A DNA stretch of 64,000 nt from NCBI RefSeq assembly GCF_014218295.1, contig NZ_AP023287.1, positions 2,790,001 through 2,854,000 of the forward strand. The letters are read 5' to 3'. This DNA comes from Mycolicibacterium litorale. Its GTDB lineage: Bacteria; Actinomycetota; Actinomycetes; Mycobacteriales; Mycobacteriaceae. The notes under the pieces are model-generated. The model was given only the letters and a program-made list of their open reading frames with translations. It had not been told where the DNA came from and did no database searches. Both the position numbers and the translations under genes were made by a program. Positions 1 through 9,058 of the stretch are shown here, piece after piece (positions within the stretch are counted from its first letter, which is position 1; every line of letters begins with the position of its first letter).

Positions 1-41
1 ACGACGAACGACTGTTCGCTCTACGCGGTGACGGCGGCCCG

Positions 42-2345
42 TTGAACTGGCTGTCGATGGCGGTCTCGACGGCGAAGTGGGTCGCCGTCGCCGCGATGAT
101 CGTCACCGGAGCACTCGCCGCGGCGGCCTGGTTCACCCGCCGGCGCGACCCTTTCCCGCCGACGACAGAGCTGAGTTCACCTCGCCGTGGCGCGCCGACC
201 GGCGATTCCGCCAGTGCGCAGGACCGCGCGCTCGTCGAGCCGGCAAAATCAGTGGGTGTCTCCGACTCGCGGGTCGGGATCTGCCTCGGCGGCGGAGGAA
301 TCCGTTCGGCGGCTTTCTGTGTGGGCGCGCTGAGCCAGTTCGAACGCGAGGGTCTCCTGCAGTCCGGTTCACGCGCGGCGGCGGCACGGCACATCGCGGC
401 CGTGTCCGGCGGGGCGTGGGCGGCCACCGCCTGGACGTTGCAGAAGGCGCTGCGACCCGACGAGAGCGCAGCTGATGCGGTCGTCGCGCGACTGACAACC
501 GACACCGGGCCGACGGGTTACGCCCGCCACAACTACCTGGCCAACGGTCGTGGAGGCCTTGTGGGCGCGGTCGGCTGGGCGGTGCTCAACAGCCTCACCA
601 ATCTCCTGCTCTTCGCTCTGCTGATCTACCTCGCTGCCTGGCCGCTAGGTCTTGTCATGACCCACTGCGCCATCGACTCGGGCCAGTTGGGGACCGCATA
701 CTGTGGGCCACAGCCGGTCCCGGCCGATCAGTTTCACGGGCCCAGCATCGTCTTCGCCGTGGTCGGCGTGGTATGGCTGCTGATGACGGGGGTGGTGAAC
801 AACAGGTTCGCGCGGACGTGGCCGATCGGAGTGCTGCTGCTGGGCCTTTCGATCTTCGTGGCCGCCTGCTTCATCTGGATACCGGCATGGTTCCGCTCCC
901 TCGACGACCTGGGTCTCGCGGCGGGATTCGCCGCTCTGGCGATCGGCCTGGCCGTGGGAGTCAGCATCGCGAGCGGAATTTGGCGCCTCTTCGCACGGCC
1001 GGCGAAGCAGGGCCCAGCCGAGCAGGCCGCCCGATGGCGGCGTCGTCTGGTGGCAGCCGTGATGCTGCTGGGCGGAATCGCCTGGGCCGTCGTGGTTTTG
1101 TACGCCGTCGCGATGTCGGTGTCGATCTCGCAGCAGACGCCGTGGGGCGTCGTCGCGCTGCCGGCGACGTCGCAGGTCGCTCTTGTCGTGCCCGGTGCGC
1201 TGCTCTTGGCTCTCTACATCCTGCTGAACCCCAACTTTCCGTCGCTGCACAACATCGCATCCGCTCACCTGCGCCGGAGCTTCGATCCGGTTGGCGATCA
1301 CGCGAAGGGTAGTGCGGCGGCCGACGCGGGGACATGGCAGTGGCTCAGCACCAAAACCGATGTTCCCGAACTGATCCTGTGCTGCACCCGACAGCGAAGC
1401 GGTTTGTCAGGTGGACTCGCCGCGGAAGCGTTCACGATCTCGCCGCACGTCGTGCATCAATCCGGTGCACGGTCATACCGAACGGCCGACTACATCGATG
1501 TGGCCAACCAGATCAGGCGCTCACCCCTCGCTCGCCACGAATTCCGCCACATCAGCTGTGTCTCCTCGTGGTTGGCCACCACCGGCCTCGGCACCCCGCC
1601 GCAACCGAGCCGCCGAGCTCGCACAGCCCGCTCCACTGCCGTCTTCGCCGCCGCGGCGAACGCGCACGTCGGCATCTGGCTGCCCAACGTAAAAGTGCTT
1701 GACTCCCAGCTTCGATCGATGATCGACGGTGACACCACGAAACTGTTCCCTCGGCCACGCTTCGGCTACCTGTTCAAGCAGATCTTCGGCTGGTACGGCG
1801 CTGACGATCGATACGTCTTCGTCACCGATGGCGGGCGCCGCGACAGCCTCGGGCTGGCGGAGTTGTTACGTAGACAGTGCGACGTCATATTCTGCGTCGA
1901 CGCGACGGAGGAGTCCACGCCGTCCTTCGCCGCCCTGCGGCAGTCCCTCGAATTGGCCGAATTGGAGTTCGGTGTCGACGTCAACGAGGTGGAACTCGAG
2001 GACGCGCTGAGCGGTATGTTGCCCGGTGACGGCTCGCCTGCCACAGCGTCGGCGGCGACGTTCACCCTTCATCCATCCGCTGAAGCTCTCGGAGCGGAAA
2101 GTTCGCCTGCGCGGCCAGTCACCGTCCACTACACCAAACTGCAGAGCACACGTGTCGCCGGCCCGGAGCTGAAACGATGGGCGATCGATGATCCCGGTTT
2201 CCCCGACTTTCCCTCTGTGGGCCGCGCTCTTTCGAACCCTCAGTTCATGGCGCTCGTGGACCTGGGGAAGATCGCGGGCGCTGCTGTGGTCAAGTGCGCA
2301 CAGAACGTACGCCGGCCGGCCCGTACCGATCGCGTGCACCCGTAG
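42..2345 (+). CDS. Membrane-embedded patatin-like phospholipase
   Basis: A patatin-family acyl hydrolase, expected to cleave phospholipid or other acyl esters through a Ser-Asp dyad. The glycine-rich oxyanion motif GGGGIRS lies near residues 84-90. The nucleophile is probably Ser122 in AVSGG, and the second dyad residue Asp596 in TDGG. Between the two patatin halves (about residues 175-400) there are roughly six to eight hydrophobic segments, so the hydrolase domain is split by a membrane region; an N-terminal hydrophobic stretch also lies near residues 10-30. The frame opens with TTG at 42; an ATG at 57 in the same frame is an equally good start, and only 41 bases precede it, so a start further upstream cannot be excluded. 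The lipid substrate is not known. Length is 767 aa. Confidence 0.8.
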   Translation: MNWLSMAVSTAKWVAVAAMIVTGALAAAAWFTRRRDPFPPTTELSSPRRGAPTGDSASAQDRALVEPAKSVGVSDSRVGICLGGGGIRSAAFCVGALSQFEREGLLQSGSRAAAARHIAAVSGGAWAATAWTLQKALRPDESAADAVVARLTTDTGPTGYARHNYLANGRGGLVGAVGWAVLNSLTNLLLFALLIYLAAWPLGLVMTHCAIDSGQLGTAYCGPQPVPADQFHGPSIVFAVVGVVWLLMTGVVNNRFARTWPIGVLLLGLSIFVAACFIWIPAWFRSLDDLGLAAGFAALAIGLAVGVSIASGIWRLFARPAKQGPAEQAARWRRRLVAAVMLLGGIAWAVVVLYAVAMSVSISQQTPWGVVALPATSQVALVVPGALLLALYILLNPNFPSLHNIASAHLRRSFDPVGDHAKGSAAADAGTWQWLSTKTDVPELILCCTRQRSGLSGGLAAEAFTISPHVVHQSGARSYRTADYIDVANQIRRSPLARHEFRHISCVSSWLATTGLGTPPQPSRRARTARSTAVFAAAANAHVGIWLPNVKVLDSQLRSMIDGDTTKLFPRPRFGYLFKQIFGWYGADDRYVFVTDGGRRDSLGLAELLRRQCDVIFCVDATEESTPSFAALRQSLELAELEFGVDVNEVELEDALSGMLPGDGSPATASAATFTLHPSAEALGAESSPARPVTVHYTKLQSTRVAGPELKRWAIDDPGFPDFPSVGRALSNPQFMALVDLGKIAGAAVVKCAQNVRRPARTDRVHP

Positions 2346-2360
2346 GTCGTTCGTCGGCGG

Positions 2361-3170
2361 TCACACCGAATCGTAGGTGCGGATCAACTCGCGTTGGCCC
2401 TTGTTACGCAGCAGAACGTTGTCCATCGTGACCCCGAAGTGGCGTACGACGTCGAGAAACCTCCAGCGCGAGGGGATGATCGCTCGCACTTTGTCCCGCT
2501 CGACTGCGCGAAGAACCTGCGCCGCCGCCTCCTCAGGACTGATCCGTACCTTCTCCGCTTTGTCGCTCTGAGGGGTTCCGAGCGTCATCCTCGCCATCGC
2601 CGTGTCGACGGGGCCGAAATACGTGATCGTCACCGACACATCGTGATCGACGAGTTCCATCCGGAGACCGCGGCCCAACATCTCCACGGCGACCTTACTG
2701 GCCGCGTATGCCACCCCACCGACCGCAGGCAGCATCGCCCCGAACTCGATGTTCGGTGGCCAGCCCAACGAGGAGACCAGGACGATATGCCCGCGGGTGG
2801 CCATGAGTGGTTCGATGGACGGCAGCACCGTGTTGAGCGTACCGATCAGGTTGACGTCGAAAACGCGCTGCGCGACCCCTGGTTCGAGTAGACGCAGTGT
2901 CGAGGGAGGATGGGTGATGCCGGCATTACAGATGATCAGATCGAGTTTGCCGAGTTCGCGGACGCAACGTTGCACCGCGGCCGCCATCGCCGCACGGTCG
3001 CTGACATCGGCTCCGATCGCGAGTGCCGCACCACTGCCCCGTGCCGCGTCTTCGTCGATGTCGACCCCGCACACCCGCGCACCGCGGTCGGTGAGCTGTC
3101 TGACCTCCGCAAGACCGATCCCGGCTCCTGCCCCCGTCACCAGTGCTACCGCGTCCGAAAAGCTCTTCAT
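2361..3170 (-). CDS. Short-chain dehydrogenase/reductase
   Basis: A classical NAD(P)-dependent SDR of 269 aa. The cofactor-binding TGAGAGIG motif is close to the N terminus, NAG (in ICNAG) is the structural motif, and the catalytic Ser is in VLVSS and the Tyr-Lys in YAASK. The ATG at 3170 was chosen over the longer frame to 3350 because the Rossmann fold begins right after it and the longer form would run into the divergent gene starting at 3340. The C-terminal part (RWRFLDVVRHFG) resembles the family of mycobacterial oxidoreductases annotated as ketoacyl or 3-ketosphinganine-type reductases. It is divergent from the CocE-like gene, with about 170 bp between them. The substrate is not evident. 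Confidence 0.85.
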   Translation of the reverse strand: MKSFSDAVALVTGAGAGIGLAEVRQLTDRGARVCGVDIDEDAARGSGAALAIGADVSDRAAMAAAVQRCVRELGKLDLIICNAGITHPPSTLRLLEPGVAQRVFDVNLIGTLNTVLPSIEPLMATRGHIVLVSSLGWPPNIEFGAMLPAVGGVAYAASKVAVEMLGRGLRMELVDHDVSVTITYFGPVDTAMARMTLGTPQSDKAEKVRISPEEAAAQVLRAVERDKVRAIIPSRWRFLDVVRHFGVTMDNVLLRNKGQRELIRTYDSV

Positions 3171-3339
3171 GTCACCCTGTCCCCCGGCGGCGTGGCGTTC
3201 GTACACCGGTCCCCTGGACAATACCTGGACATTTGCTGCTGCACTGCGGAACTGAGCGTGCAGTAGTGCAGCGACAGAGCGGTGCAGACCATATGCTGAC
3301 GTCGGAGAAGGTGCGGAACCGAATCGGCGGCGGGGTCCC

Positions 3340-5217
3340 ATGGCGAACAACGGCTCGGATGCGGCATGGTACGAAGTGGTGCGGCCACGCCGACTGTCTC
3401 GCAGGATGCGATACCGGTCCTTTTACCTGACGATGCGCGATGGGGTGCGGATCGCGGTGAGCGTGTACTTACCTGCGGACGCGGACGACGGCGAGCGCCG
3501 ACCCACCATCTTGCATCAGACCCGATACTACCGGTCGATGGAGCTGCGGCAGCCACTGCGAATGATCTTGCCTGAGCCGACGTTTCACCACATCCCGCGT
3601 AACGCGCTGTGCCGGAGGCGCTTCGTGGCCGGCGGTTACGCATGGGTGGACGTGGACGTCCGGGGCGCCGGCGCATCGTTCGGCGGTCGTGTCTGCGAGT
3701 GGTCACCGGACGAGATTCGCGACGGCGCCGAGATCGTCGATTGGATCGTCCGTCAGCCATGGTCGAACGGTAAAGTGGGCGCCCTCGGCACCTCGTACAA
3801 CGGGGGCGCCGCCGAATTCCTTCTCGCGAACCGGCATCCCGCGGTACGTGCGGTGGCGCCGCGATTCGCCCCGTTCGACGCCTACACCGACATCGCTTTT
3901 CCCGGCGGCATCCATGCCACCTGGTTCACCAAGACGTGGGGCCGTTACAACCACGCACTCGATCGGAACGCGCCGCATGAGGTGGTCGGGAACTGGGCGA
4001 AATTGGTCCTGACAGGCGTACAACCGGTACAAGCCGATCATGATCGCTCGCTTCGCGATGCGGCGGTGGCGGCGCACCAGGCGAATTACGACGTTCACAC
4101 GCAAGCGTTGTCGATCACCTACCGCGATGACGTGGCCCCTTCGGATCCGTTCCACCGGGACCCGGGTTCGACTGTGGAGCTCGTCGGCACGCCGGTCGAT
4201 GAATCGGGCAGCATCAACGTCTTCAGCCCGCACAACTACTGGCGCGACTTCCAGGCTTCCGGGGCTGCGGTGTACAGCTACAGCGGCTGGTTCGACGGCG
4301 CCTACGCGAATGCCGCGATCAAACGCTTCCTGACTGTGTCAACACCTGGTAGCCGCCTGATCCTCGGACCGTGGAACCACGGCGGCGGCTGGCATGTCGA
4401 TCCGTCGCAGGGCCCGCTCAAGTCGATGTTCGATCACGACACGGAGCTGCTCCGGTACTTCGATCATCATCTGAGGGATCACGCCACAGGCATCGAGGCG
4501 GAGCAACGGGTGCACTACTTCACCATGATCGAGAACCGTTGGAAGTCGGCGGATACGTGGCCGCCACCAGCCCAGCCGTGCATCTACTACCTCGGCGCCG
4601 AGCGACGGCTGCAGCCCGACGCACCGGACTGCGAGAGCGAGGTCGATGAGTATGTCGTGGACCGGTCCGCCGGGACCGGCGACGACTCGCGCTGGCGTAC
4701 GCAGGTCACCATAGGCGAACCTGTCCGGTATGCGGATAGGGCCGCGCAGGATGCACGGCTGTTGGCGTACACGTCCCCACCACTCGACCGCGACCTGGAG
4801 GTGACCGGGCATTCGGTCGCGAACATTTTCGTCGCTTCACCCACAGGCGACGGTTCGATTTTCGTCTACCTCGAGGATGTCGACGAGCGCGATCGAGTCG
4901 CTTATGTGACCGAGGGGCAATTGCGTTTGACGAACCACCGGCTGAGTGACACCGCACCCGTGTACCGCCAGATAGGCCCATACCGCACGTTCAAGCGCGG
5001 CGACGCAGCTCCCCTTGTTCCGGACGAGTCGGTGGAGGTGACGTTCGACCTTCAACCCACTTCGTACCTCTTCCGGCGGGGGCACCGCATCCGTGTCGCC
5101 CTTGCTGGCTGCGACGCAAGTCATTTCGAGGTATTGACTGATGGGCCACGAACACTGACGGTTCACCGTGATCGCCTGCGCCCCAGCCGTATCGAGCTAC
5201 CGGCTGTACCACGGTGA
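3340..5217 (+). CDS. CocE/NonD-family acyl hydrolase (S15-like)
   Basis: A 625-aa alpha/beta hydrolase of the CocE/NonD family (peptidase S15 fold), which hydrolyses esters or acyl-amino bonds. The start of the fold is [14 protein letters not shown], a [12 protein letters not shown] block follows, and the nucleophile is Ser152 in GTSYNGG. The Asp/His part of the triad lies in the GPWNHGG region, and the C-terminal jelly-roll domain typical of the family covers about residues 380-620. ATG at 3340 gives the expected N terminus. It is divergent from the SDR and convergent with the DUF2505 gene, with about 21 bp between the two stops. Confidence 0.85.
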   Translation: MANNGSDAAWYEVVRPRRLSRRMRYRSFYLTMRDGVRIAVSVYLPADADDGERRPTILHQTRYYRSMELRQPLRMILPEPTFHHIPRNALCRRRFVAGGYAWVDVDVRGAGASFGGRVCEWSPDEIRDGAEIVDWIVRQPWSNGKVGALGTSYNGGAAEFLLANRHPAVRAVAPRFAPFDAYTDIAFPGGIHATWFTKTWGRYNHALDRNAPHEVVGNWAKLVLTGVQPVQADHDRSLRDAAVAAHQANYDVHTQALSITYRDDVAPSDPFHRDPGSTVELVGTPVDESGSINVFSPHNYWRDFQASGAAVYSYSGWFDGAYANAAIKRFLTVSTPGSRLILGPWNHGGGWHVDPSQGPLKSMFDHDTELLRYFDHHLRDHATGIEAEQRVHYFTMIENRWKSADTWPPPAQPCIYYLGAERRLQPDAPDCESEVDEYVVDRSAGTGDDSRWRTQVTIGEPVRYADRAAQDARLLAYTSPPLDRDLEVTGHSVANIFVASPTGDGSIFVYLEDVDERDRVAYVTEGQLRLTNHRLSDTAPVYRQIGPYRTFKRGDAAPLVPDESVEVTFDLQPTSYLFRRGHRIRVALAGCDASHFEVLTDGPRTLTVHRDRLRPSRIELPAVPR

Positions 5218-5238
5218 ACTAGAGGTCATCACCGCCGT

Positions 5239-5745
5239 TCAGGCTTGGGCGGTGACCCATTCGGTGGTGAACTGCTGAATGGCGCTGATGTCGTCGGCTG
5301 CTCGGGAACAGACATAGTTCTCGATCCGGCCGCCGACAACGGGGACGTTGACAGTGACGGTTGTGCTGTACGTCAGCCGGGAACCACCCTCTACAGGGAT
5401 CAACTCGGCCCTTCCGGCCGCTGACAACGGCGCGCCTGTGACCGCTGCCGTGATGTCGCCCCGTACGTGACCGTCGCTCATCGGTGTCCACCTCTCGCTA
5501 CGGATCATGGCGAGGTCTCCGGAATGAAGCTGGGTGACCAACCGGGGTAGCCGATCACGCAACAGACTGAGCGTGATGTTCGCGGTGACAACACCACTGG
5601 CAGCCGCATCCAAAGAGGTCAGTGTCGCGGTTCCCCCGCCGAACGACGCCAGCCGCGCCTGCCAGTAGCCCTCATCGCCGAGTGCAGCGAGAACCTGCGC
5701 GACACTGACCGGCGACTCGAAGGCCAAGTCGAAGCTTCGTGACAT
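5239..5745 (-). CDS. DUF2505 (START-like fold) protein
   Basis: A 168-aa soluble protein of the actinobacterial DUF2505 family. The pattern SFDLAFESPVSVAQVLAAL at the N terminus, followed by alternating beta strands and a final amphipathic helix, fits a START/SRPBCC-like lipid-binding fold. The start at 5745 (MSRSFDL) is preferred over the longer frame because the domain begins immediately there. There is no catalytic motif; ligand binding is an inference from the fold family. It ends 21 bp from the convergent CocE-like gene. Confidence 0.75.
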   Translation of the reverse strand: MSRSFDLAFESPVSVAQVLAALGDEGYWQARLASFGGGTATLTSLDAAASGVVTANITLSLLRDRLPRLVTQLHSGDLAMIRSERWTPMSDGHVRGDITAAVTGAPLSAAGRAELIPVEGGSRLTYSTTVTVNVPVVGGRIENYVCSRAADDISAIQQFTTEWVTAQA

Positions 5746-5881
5746 GGCACATGACGCTACCGCCAATCGCTCCGCGCGAGGCGCCTTTGCATGATGCCGA
5801 GTCACATCAGTTCAACTGTGTCAGAACATATTTCTGCTCTATACCGCCCTGCATAGGAGACCCCGATGCGATCATTGTCGA

Positions 5882-6307
5882 ATGAGCAGACGCACATTCG
5901 AAGGTTCGTCCAATTGTGCCGCACCGGCTTCGACGGTGTGGACCGTGTGGAGTAATCCGACCGAGTGGCCGGGAGGGATCATCCAATCCACATCCATCGA
6001 CGGTGAATTCGTTGTTGGCGCAAAGATCAGAGGAAAGGTGAAGGGTGGACCGGCCACAACGTCCACGATCACGGACATCAACGAGCCCAGGTCATGGGTC
6101 GGTGTTTCGCGGTTCCCTGGACTCACCATGACATACGAGCACACCATCGAGGACGTCGAAGACGGCACCGTACTGACCGAGCGCGTCATCATGGATGGGC
6201 CGCTGGCCGGTATCGCCGGCCAGCTGATGGGGAAGAATCTCAAGAAGACGTTCGCCGGAACGACCGGGCGCATCGCTGAGCTCGCAGAGGCCCGCATCGC
6301 GCGGTGA
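5882..6307 (+). CDS. SRPBCC/polyketide cyclase-like protein
   Basis: A 141-aa protein of the SRPBCC (START/Bet v 1) superfamily. The beginning (CAAPASTVWTVWSNPTEWPGG) is the usual first strand and helix of the polyketide cyclase/dehydrase group, the middle holds strand pairs around RSWVGVSRFPGLTMTYEH, and the C-terminal long helix is LKKTFAGTTGRIAEL. It probably binds a small hydrophobic ligand. Intergenic space upstream is about 135 bp. It is convergent with the DoxX-like gene, with only 9 bp between the stops. Confidence 0.75.
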   Translation: MSRRTFEGSSNCAAPASTVWTVWSNPTEWPGGIIQSTSIDGEFVVGAKIRGKVKGGPATTSTITDINEPRSWVGVSRFPGLTMTYEHTIEDVEDGTVLTERVIMDGPLAGIAGQLMGKNLKKTFAGTTGRIAELAEARIAR

Positions 6308-6316
6308 CGCGGGGGG

Positions 6317-6676
6317 TCACGCGCCGGCCTGCGCGATGTGCCCGAACATGACGAAGCCGGTCAGCAGGAACACCACTGCGGCCGGCACCATCTCCTTGAT
6401 CGGGTCACCGACCTTTCGGTGGGCCATGACGGCGCCAATCATCAGGAGCAGCAGCCCAATTGCGGCCGCGATGGCGAGCGCCGACCACCGGAGGCCGGCA
6501 ACCAGGCCGATCACAGCGGCGAGTTGGCACCAGCCGATGAAGCGCACCCGTTTCGACGAGATCTTCAGGTGCGTCGCGTTCTCGCGAGCATGCTCCATGT
6601 AGAAGATGTTCAGCACGGCGGCGATCCCGAGGTACACCGCTAACGCAATCGTGACGACGATGATGGCAATGTCCAT
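6317..6676 (-). CDS. DoxX-like small membrane protein
   Basis: A 119-aa integral membrane protein with four predicted helices: about residues 2-20 (IAIIVVTIALAVYLGIAAV), 47-62, 66-83 and 97-115. The pattern with a helix-breaking FIGWCQL segment matches the DoxX-like family. The start at 6676 is supported by a GAGGAA-type ribosome binding site just upstream and by the hydrophobic helix starting at residue 3. Function unknown. Confidence 0.75.
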   Translation of the reverse strand: MDIAIIVVTIALAVYLGIAAVLNIFYMEHARENATHLKISSKRVRFIGWCQLAAVIGLVAGLRWSALAIAAAIGLLLLMIGAVMAHRKVGDPIKEMVPAAVVFLLTGFVMFGHIAQAGA

Positions 6677-6780
6677 TGGGGGTTCCTCGATCGGATGTCG
6701 AAATGACCGCTGCTCTCGGATGGTAGCGGCGCCTCGGCCGCCGCACCGGTGATTTGCTGCAAGGCATCGAGACACGAAGT

Positions 6781-6813
6781 GCTGCCCGCCACCGTGGGAC
6801 GGTGACGGGCAGC
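6781..6813 (-). terminator. Strong hairpin after the PE-PPE gene
   Basis: An inverted repeat with 15-base arms, one mismatch and a 3-base GGG loop (arms 6781-6795 and 6799-6813). It lies about 18 bp past the stop of the PE-PPE-domain gene on the minus strand and before the DoxX-like gene, so a Rho-independent-like (weak U-tract) terminator is likely. Confidence 0.6.
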
Positions 6814-6830
6814 CGTGGGGCTAACTAGTC

Positions 6831-8501
6831 CTAACTTGTGCCGCCGGAGGTGTTCTCCGAGCCGCCGCCGGTGGCCCCGCCGTCGCCCGCGCCGTCGGTG
6901 CCTTCGCCCCCACCAGTGGTGGTGCCACCACCATCCGTCGTGGTACTCCCGTCACCTGTGGTGGGCCCGGTGTCATCGGTTCCTGAGCCCGTGCCAGTGG
7001 TGCCGGTTCCGGTCGAGCCGCCGGTGGCCCGCTTGGGTGTGAGCGCCTGGGTGATCGACTTCGCCACTCCGGTCACCACCTTGTTGATCGCCTTGAGGCC
7101 GGGCAGATTCGGCGCTCCGCCGACCGGCGCACCCCCGGTCGGGGTGGTCGGCGTCGATGTGGTTCCGTCGGCGGGGACCACCGAAGTTTGACTGGTCACG
7201 CCCTGAGGAGACGCTGCTGGCGGCTGTGGCGTGTAAGTGGGCACCGCAGTCTGCTGGGTGAAGGGAATGCTGAAGGTCTTGTTCGCCAACTGCCCCGTCC
7301 CCGTTGCGGGCTGAGGCGACGTAACTGCCCCTGCCAGCTGCTCGCTGGTGTCATGCAGCCCTTCGCCGATCGCATGAGCGTCGTCAGCCCACTGGTGCGG
7401 TCCGGGAAGGATATGGAACATCACCGGCTTCGAGGGATACACGTCATCTGTCGGCCGGTCGTACCCGGTCTCGATGATCGCCCGGAAGAAGGGCTCGAGC
7501 GAATCCACGAGTGCAGCAGGAACACCCATATCGCGCAGCGGTTGCAGCAGCGGAAGCTGCCCCTTCTTGTTGAGAATCAGGACATCGGTGACGACGGGGA
7601 CGTCTTTGCCTTCGGCGTCCTTCATTGTCTCCTTGCTGTAGGTGACTTCCGCATAACCCTCTTTCTCCATCAGATCGAAGTCGGCCTGCTCCACCTTGCC
7701 GTTTCCGTCGTAGTCCAACTCGACGTCTCGGTAGTAATCGTTGTGCTGGTAGTACTGGCCGAGGATCGCGTTCGCGCCCGCGACCAAGTTGAACATGTAC
7801 TTCGGCGAGTCGGAGACGCCATCGTACTGCTTACTGACCTGGATGATCTTGGTATTACCAGGGATTGTCGCGTCACCGAAGCTGATGCCCAGAACCGGCA
7901 CGTACACACCGGGCGGTAATCCAGCCCAGAAGCCACCGTTGTTCCGAGTTCCGTTGCCGGTCAACACGAAGGTGATACCCGAGGTGTTGTACCCTTCCTT
8001 CTCCAACTGCTCGATGGCGTCCGTCGCGGCGCCGGAGCCCTGAGAGAACCCGACGACAACGATCTCCTCATTCTCGTTCTGAGCGCGCGCGGTCTTTATC
8101 GCCTTGATGGTCCGTTCGGTCGCTTCCGCCTTGGAGGCGTCATAGAGCGGATCACCCACTCCCGTAAGAGCGCCCATGGCTCGCGAATAGTCGATGAACA
8201 CATTCGAGCCGAGCGGGAACGTGCCGGTCCCGTCGTACTGAACGTTCTGCCCGTTCTGTGTGTAAGCGCCGTTGAGACTGTCCTTCATCCGGTCCCAACC
8301 CTGTTCCGGCTCCCCCGTCGGATAGATGTCTCGCGTGCCTTCGATGAAGATGGTGGTGGCCAGAAGGCCCACGCTGGGCGCGTGACTACCAGCGGCGTAT
8401 GCGAAGCCGAAGAGTGCTGCGCCTCCCATGGCCAGGCCCGCCGTCACCGTTGGCGCCAATTTGTTTCGGCTTCCATGAGCGGTCGCTCGCTGATTCCCCA
8501 C
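6831..8501 (-). CDS. Exported PE-PPE-domain serine hydrolase with EF-hand loop
   Basis: A 556-aa protein with the PE-PPE domain (alpha/beta serine hydrolase fold found in mycobacterial PE/PPE proteins) but no PE or PPE leader. A basic N terminus and a hydrophobic segment (about residues 18-38) suggest export. The domain runs from TTIFIEGTRD to PHQWADDAHA; the nucleophile is Ser153 in GFSQGS. Inside the domain, residues 263-274 read as a calcium-binding EF-hand or dockerin-type loop, with Asp263, Asp265, Asn267 and Asp274 in the ligand places. The last ~150 residues are Pro/Thr/Gly-rich low complexity (TGTGTTG-type), which is probably a wall-spanning tail. Known PE-PPE enzymes hydrolyse short or medium acyl esters; activity here is inferred. 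Confidence 0.8.
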   Translation of the reverse strand: MGNQRATAHGSRNKLAPTVTAGLAMGGAALFGFAYAAGSHAPSVGLLATTIFIEGTRDIYPTGEPEQGWDRMKDSLNGAYTQNGQNVQYDGTGTFPLGSNVFIDYSRAMGALTGVGDPLYDASKAEATERTIKAIKTARAQNENEEIVVVGFSQGSGAATDAIEQLEKEGYNTSGITFVLTGNGTRNNGGFWAGLPPGVYVPVLGISFGDATIPGNTKIIQVSKQYDGVSDSPKYMFNLVAGANAILGQYYQHNDYYRDVELDYDGNGKVEQADFDLMEKEGYAEVTYSKETMKDAEGKDVPVVTDVLILNKKGQLPLLQPLRDMGVPAALVDSLEPFFRAIIETGYDRPTDDVYPSKPVMFHILPGPHQWADDAHAIGEGLHDTSEQLAGAVTSPQPATGTGQLANKTFSIPFTQQTAVPTYTPQPPAASPQGVTSQTSVVPADGTTSTPTTPTGGAPVGGAPNLPGLKAINKVVTGVAKSITQALTPKRATGGSTGTGTTGTGSGTDDTGPTTGDGSTTTDGGGTTTGGGEGTDGAGDGGATGGGSENTSGGTS

Positions 8502-9058
8502 TGTTGTTCCTCCACCCCAGATAATCGAAAGCGGGCTAACTTGTTACCACGCTTGCCGAGGAGCGTAACGCATCGTGTAACACGGTTGAAATAGATTCGC
8601 TGAAACTCAAACGCCAAGTGACGATTTGGTACGCCCGACGCGGGATCGGGACTCGGTGATTGCGTTGTGAACGTCTGCGCCATGGTCGTACACCGCCCGT
8701 GACAGCAAGCCGCAGCCTATAGGTATCACCGTTGCGCACTAACTCGCTGACGTCCCAAATATCCCTTTAGGTGCACAAATAGCCGGCATCTAGTACCCAT
8801 CGCAACCAGGATGATCGACACGAGCGAACGAACGCCACCTCGCTGATCGTTGCGTCGGCACCATTCTGTCGACCCGTTGATCTCGTGAGCGCCGATGGAC
8901 GATAGTTTCAATGGCAAGCGGTTTGCCGACCCGACGCGTCGCCGGTTCGTCGCTGAGCCGGTTTCCACCGTTCCTCGAGCGACAAGCAAATCGATTTTTC
9001 GTTTCGTTTGAGGGGCAATCTCGACCGGAAGCCCGCGCTCGGCGGGTATCTTGTGGCG
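8502..9058. other. Divergent intergenic region
   Basis: About 560 bp between two divergently transcribed genes (the PE-PPE gene on the minus strand and the flavin monooxygenase on the plus strand). It is distinctly richer in A/T than its surroundings. No frame here has convincing protein features. It should hold both promoters; I cannot assign -10/-35 boxes with confidence. Confidence 0.5.

Noticed and set aside
8444..8989. Short frames in the gap before the flavin monooxygenase
   Set aside because: They lack RBS, domains and codon bias; the region is AT-richer and best read as a promoter region.
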